A stretch of 64,000 nucleotides of DNA from Sphingobacterium sp. xlx-96 (GTDB lineage Bacteria; Bacteroidota; Bacteroidia; Sphingobacteriales; Sphingobacteriaceae): the NCBI RefSeq assembly GCF_011007365.1, contig NZ_WFKM01000002.1:248001-312000 (forward strand), written 5' to 3'. Position 1 is the stretch's first letter, and every line of letters starts with the position of its first letter. The notes beneath the pieces are model-generated. The model made no database searches and was not told the origin of the DNA. It saw nothing but the letters and a program-made list of their open reading frames with translations. A program made the position numbers and the translations under genes. Shown here in pieces: positions 61,157-64,000 of this stretch.

Positions 61157-62494
61157 TTACACGCCATTAAAAGCATCCAAATACTCCACACGATAAAGCA
61201 TCCCATTGACTTTCTTTTTCCAAAGCAGTTTACCCGTCAAGTCCAGCTTCATAAAGGTACCTGTCGTAGAACTTGTTACTAATAAACTGTTGTCCTTCAT
61301 CAAAATAACACTTCCCATTATGGGCGAGTAATAAGTAGATGGAACATTTACAACTAATTTCGTTTTGGCAACTTTTAATCTCTCATCTATCTCAAAAGCT
61401 AATATACGCGAGTAAGGTCTTTTTACATGACCATTATCAAATAGCATAATATCACCTTTATGATTTCGATGTGCGTAATGTTGAAGTACAAATTCAGATG
61501 AGCGATCCATTACTAAATCTCCATTTTCTCCCAATCGCCAAATCACCTCTCCATTTTTGGAGTGAACTTTCCATACTTGATGGAGAGCACGAATCGATAT
61601 TAAGTAATTATCGTCCCGATCTATAAATACCGAATTAATCCAAGGTTGCTCTTCAAAAGAAGATGGAAAATAGGTCTTGAATTCGCTCGTGTTCCATTCC
61701 CAAATTTTGCTTCCTGAACTACTCCATTGTACTAAACCATCCCAAATCCTCCCATCCTTAAAAGTATTTGTAATTAACACATAATTACCCGCATTACTTT
61801 GTTTTAAATCATGATGAACCATTTGATCGAACCCCTTATTGCCTACCTTTCCATAAAACAAGGTATCTCCTGCTAAGCTACATTTGATAACAATATTACC
61901 ATCTGCATAATTTGTCTTGTTCTCATCTTCGATCATTAGTACAGCATGATCATCAGTCATATGAACCGATTTTACAACATTTGGGCCTATGCGATACCAA
62001 ACTAATTGGCCACGATGATCCAATACATAGGTGCAGCTAGGACTTGTCATATTCGAAAACAAAAAATAACCTTCCGATTGATTGACTATTCCTTCATCAT
62101 TGGAATTGTAAAAGTCTTTTACCCATTGCGGAATTTTAGCCGTGGTAAAGCTTCTTAAACCAGAAACACTTTTTCCATTTATCAAAACATCAAATTCATA
62201 AACGGTATTTTCCAGTAAATGCAACAAAGGAATTCGATGTTTTAAAAGAGACTTCTCAGCGCTCACACTATTCCAATTCTCCCCACTTCCCTTTATTCGA
62301 TATCGCAAAGAAACAACATCAGCTCCTGTTAACTCAATAATTATTCGTGCCGAGAGCGCAGAATTCTCATCGTTTAAGACCTTGACTTGCGCAATCAAAG
62401 TATCGTCCTGTTGGGTGCCCTTTGTGCAACTCGAAGATACGAGCGCACAAAGGGAAAACAACAGTATATATAAGTAATAATAAGATGTCTTCAT
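61157..62494 (-). CDS. Arylsulfotransferase-family lipoprotein
   Basis: About 445 residues from ATG 62494, which starts a lipoprotein signal ending in CALVSSSCTKGT. The longer reading frame from 62554 would overlap the SusD gene. A fibronectin-like N-terminal region (TVYEFDVLINGKSVSG) precedes an ASST-type beta-propeller: MVHHDLKQSNAGNYVLITN, GSKIWEWNTSEF, INSVFIDRDDNYLISIRALHQVWKV, GEVIWRLGENGDL, HYAHRNHKGDIMLFDNG. ASST enzymes transfer sulfate between phenols; some relatives are only structural. It lies just after the SusD gene on the same strand. Confidence 0.8.
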   Translation of the reverse strand: MKTSYYYLYILLFSLCALVSSSCTKGTQQDDTLIAQVKVLNDENSALSARIIIELTGADVVSLRYRIKGSGENWNSVSAEKSLLKHRIPLLHLLENTVYEFDVLINGKSVSGLRSFTTAKIPQWVKDFYNSNDEGIVNQSEGYFLFSNMTSPSCTYVLDHRGQLVWYRIGPNVVKSVHMTDDHAVLMIEDENKTNYADGNIVIKCSLAGDTLFYGKVGNKGFDQMVHHDLKQSNAGNYVLITNTFKDGRIWDGLVQWSSSGSKIWEWNTSEFKTYFPSSFEEQPWINSVFIDRDDNYLISIRALHQVWKVHSKNGEVIWRLGENGDLVMDRSSEFVLQHYAHRNHKGDIMLFDNGHVKRPYSRILAFEIDERLKVAKTKLVVNVPSTYYSPIMGSVILMKDNSLLVTSSTTGTFMKLDLTGKLLWKKKVNGMLYRVEYLDAFNGV

Positions 62495-62498
62495 TTGC

Positions 62499-64000
62499 CT
62501 ATTTATCCCACCAAACTGGTGATAACCAATCATCTTTACCCCCCATGCGATCAAGTGCTATTTGCAACTGCTCCTTATTTTGCAATACCTGATTCATTGG
62601 ATAGATAAATCTTTTTGGAATAACACCATCAGTTGAAGTAGTATAATTTGCTGGTGGCTTTGAAGGTACTACCACCGATGGATATCCTGTTCGTCTATAA
62701 TTCGAATAAGCCTCAGGACCATTCAAAAAGAAGTTTACCCACATCTGTCCGTGAATAGCGTCCATCGCTCCTTCAAAACTAGTGGGGAATGGCTTATAAG
62801 CATTTTTCAATTCTTCCACATTCACAGTAGCAATGCTTGGTGCATTGGGATAAAGAGACATCATGGCACAACTCGCTTCTATTCCTCTATCAAAGAAATC
62901 AACTGGATTAGCTAATCCCCCCCAACCTCTTAGGGCAGCCTCCGCCTTTAGAAACTCAACTTCAGCATAAGTCAAGTGAAACGAAGGTGCATTCAGTGCC
63001 GAAACATAAACACTGGGTTGAACGTAAGCATGGGCGTTTGTAACGGGATATCTCACCCCATTAGCATCGGGATCTGTTGTACCTGTATTCGAATAAGACC
63101 AACTCATCGCACCTGGTCGAACACCGATAGGACGGAATATCTTGGAGATGTCAATGACTGAACTTGAAACACCGATCACCCCGTCATTTAAATAAGTACC
63201 TCCATAAATGGTCAATCGTGGATCCTTGCTATTTTTCATATAATCTACCAAGGTAGTTACTAATTTGAATCCAATAGAGTTATCCCCGCTTTTAAAAACT
63301 TGCGAAACTCCATTACCTCGCAATTCTCCATCTGCGTAATTTATGGCCATATGCTTAGTCATAGCGATATCAGCATTACTCGTCATCACGCCTGCCTTCA
63401 ATGCGGCTTCAACTTGCTTTTTCGATTCAGCTGGATTTACATTGCTCACCCGCATACCTAACCGTAATCGAAGTGAATTGGTAAATCGCTTCCATTTCGC
63501 AACATCCCCATCATAGAAAATATCTCCTTTTACCTTCGCTTTTGACAAATCAAATAATGCATTGGCTTCATCTAATTCTTTGAAAAAATCCATGTAAATA
63601 TCTTCCTGTTTATCGTACTTTGCCATCAATTTCCCTTCAGTATACCCTTTGATTGCTTCTGAATAAGGGATGTCTCCATACAAATCGGTCATCTTAGCAT
63701 AGATAAAGACACGCATGGCTTTAGCCGCGGCGTGCATGTTAACTTGCTCCGGGTCTGATTTAGTCTTGTCGACTACATCTTGTATATTTTTTAAGTCACG
63801 GGGATAAACGGTATTCCATAAGGTCTCCCAATAGATCCTTTCAAAAATATTATATTGCCCCCCCGCTTGAATCCCCCAAGCTCCTCCTAAATGTTGAATC
63901 ATAGGCGAGGTAAGCAATAAATTGGTACGCCAAGCCTCATCCCGATCTCCTGCTAATCCAGCTTGAACTTTGGTAAATTGGTATCCAGGTTCTAACGTAC
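62499..64000 (-). CDS. SusD/RagB-type nutrient-binding lipoprotein, 5' end outside window
   Basis: The frame is open at the window edge (begins with TLEPGYQFTKVQAG) and ends at 62499, giving 500 residues without the signal peptide. Segments such as AWRTNLLLTSPMIQHLGGAWG, HAAAKAMRVFIYAKMTDLYGDIPYSEA, KWKRFTNSLRLRLGMRVS and SFHLTYAEVEFLKAEAALRGW with PANYTTSTDG fit the SusD-like_2 group. It would sit on the outer membrane and work with a SusC-type TonB receptor, probably encoded just beyond the window. Substrate unknown. Confidence 0.88.
   Translation of the reverse strand, partial: TLEPGYQFTKVQAGLAGDRDEAWRTNLLLTSPMIQHLGGAWGIQAGGQYNIFERIYWETLWNTVYPRDLKNIQDVVDKTKSDPEQVNMHAAAKAMRVFIYAKMTDLYGDIPYSEAIKGYTEGKLMAKYDKQEDIYMDFFKELDEANALFDLSKAKVKGDIFYDGDVAKWKRFTNSLRLRLGMRVSNVNPAESKKQVEAALKAGVMTSNADIAMTKHMAINYADGELRGNGVSQVFKSGDNSIGFKLVTTLVDYMKNSKDPRLTIYGGTYLNDGVIGVSSSVIDISKIFRPIGVRPGAMSWSYSNTGTTDPDANGVRYPVTNAHAYVQPSVYVSALNAPSFHLTYAEVEFLKAEAALRGWGGLANPVDFFDRGIEASCAMMSLYPNAPSIATVNVEELKNAYKPFPTSFEGAMDAIHGQMWVNFFLNGPEAYSNYRRTGYPSVVVPSKPPANYTTSTDGVIPKRFIYPMNQVLQNKEQLQIALDRMGGKDDWLSPVWWDK

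Noticed and set aside
1-64000. Search for CRISPR arrays, insertion sequences, prophage, toxin-antitoxin or defence genes
   Set aside because: No regularly spaced repeats, transposase motifs, integrases or known defence domains were seen in any translated frame.

Overview
The window is one stretch of a Bacteroidota chromosome, most likely a Sphingobacteriaceae member close to Sphingobacterium or Pedobacter (inference). Supporting signs are a SusD-type lipoprotein, promoters of the TTTG / TAnnTTTG type, mostly no Shine-Dalgarno sequences, an OmpR-type regulator/sensor pair, a DUF2027 protein, a DUF4292 lipoprotein and a HemC-HemD fusion. I see no insertion sequence, phage, CRISPR array or plasmid function.

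Region 1 (1-18800, all + strand) is the 3' part of a capsule or exopolysaccharide locus. It holds the end of an asparagine synthetase, four GT4 glycosyltransferases, a DegT-type sugar aminotransferase coupled to a PglC-like phosphoglycosyltransferase, a GINT1-like protein, a UDP-glucuronate epimerase, a pectate lyase lipoprotein with its own promoter and terminator, a block of three FemAB/BioF2-like paralogues interleaved with a PhyH-type dioxygenase, a divergent DegT-like protein and a GNAT acetyltransferase, then a FlaA1/CapD-type dehydratase and a small HTH protein. A decayed tRNA remnant and an intact tRNA-Met(CAU) on the other strand close the locus. Flippase and polymerase genes are not in the window.

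Region 2 (19.4-32.6 kb) is housekeeping: START-like protein, LptF/G permease, ribBA, a succinate-semialdehyde dehydrogenase, hemJ, hemE, a two-component system, a YjjG-type phosphatase, a DUF1080 protein, a broken TonB-dependent receptor, clpS and a FabH-type synthase. Region 3 (32.8-39.3 kb, minus strand) has an rRNA methyltransferase and the thrA-thrB-thrC operon, preceded by an unlisted Thr/Ile-rich leader peptide and attenuator. Region 4 (39.5-46.5 kb) is cell-envelope genes: NlpC/P60 hydrolase, LysM transglycosylase, tatA, a degenerate EnvC-type protein, a DUF4292 lipoprotein and a TPR protein. Region 5 (46.7-49.5 kb) is rplM-rpsI-rpsB-tsf with a consensus promoter. Region 6 (49.5-54 kb, minus strand) has dodecin, a DUF2027 protein without its Smr domain, a class V aminotransferase pseudogene, aat, rbfA, a candidate small RNA and two membrane proteins. 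Region 7 (54.2-59.6 kb) is hemA-hemCD-hemB-hemL. Region 8 (59.7-64 kb) has two lipoproteins, an arylsulfotransferase-like lipoprotein and a SusD-type protein cut by the window edge.

The most interesting items are the threonine attenuator (39094-39227), the candidate small RNA between rbfA and the AI-2E permease (52181-52392), the three-paralogue block in the polysaccharide locus, two gene relics that keep recognisable ends, and Shine-Dalgarno sequences restricted to rpsI and rpsB. I found no clear undescribed defence or mobile system.
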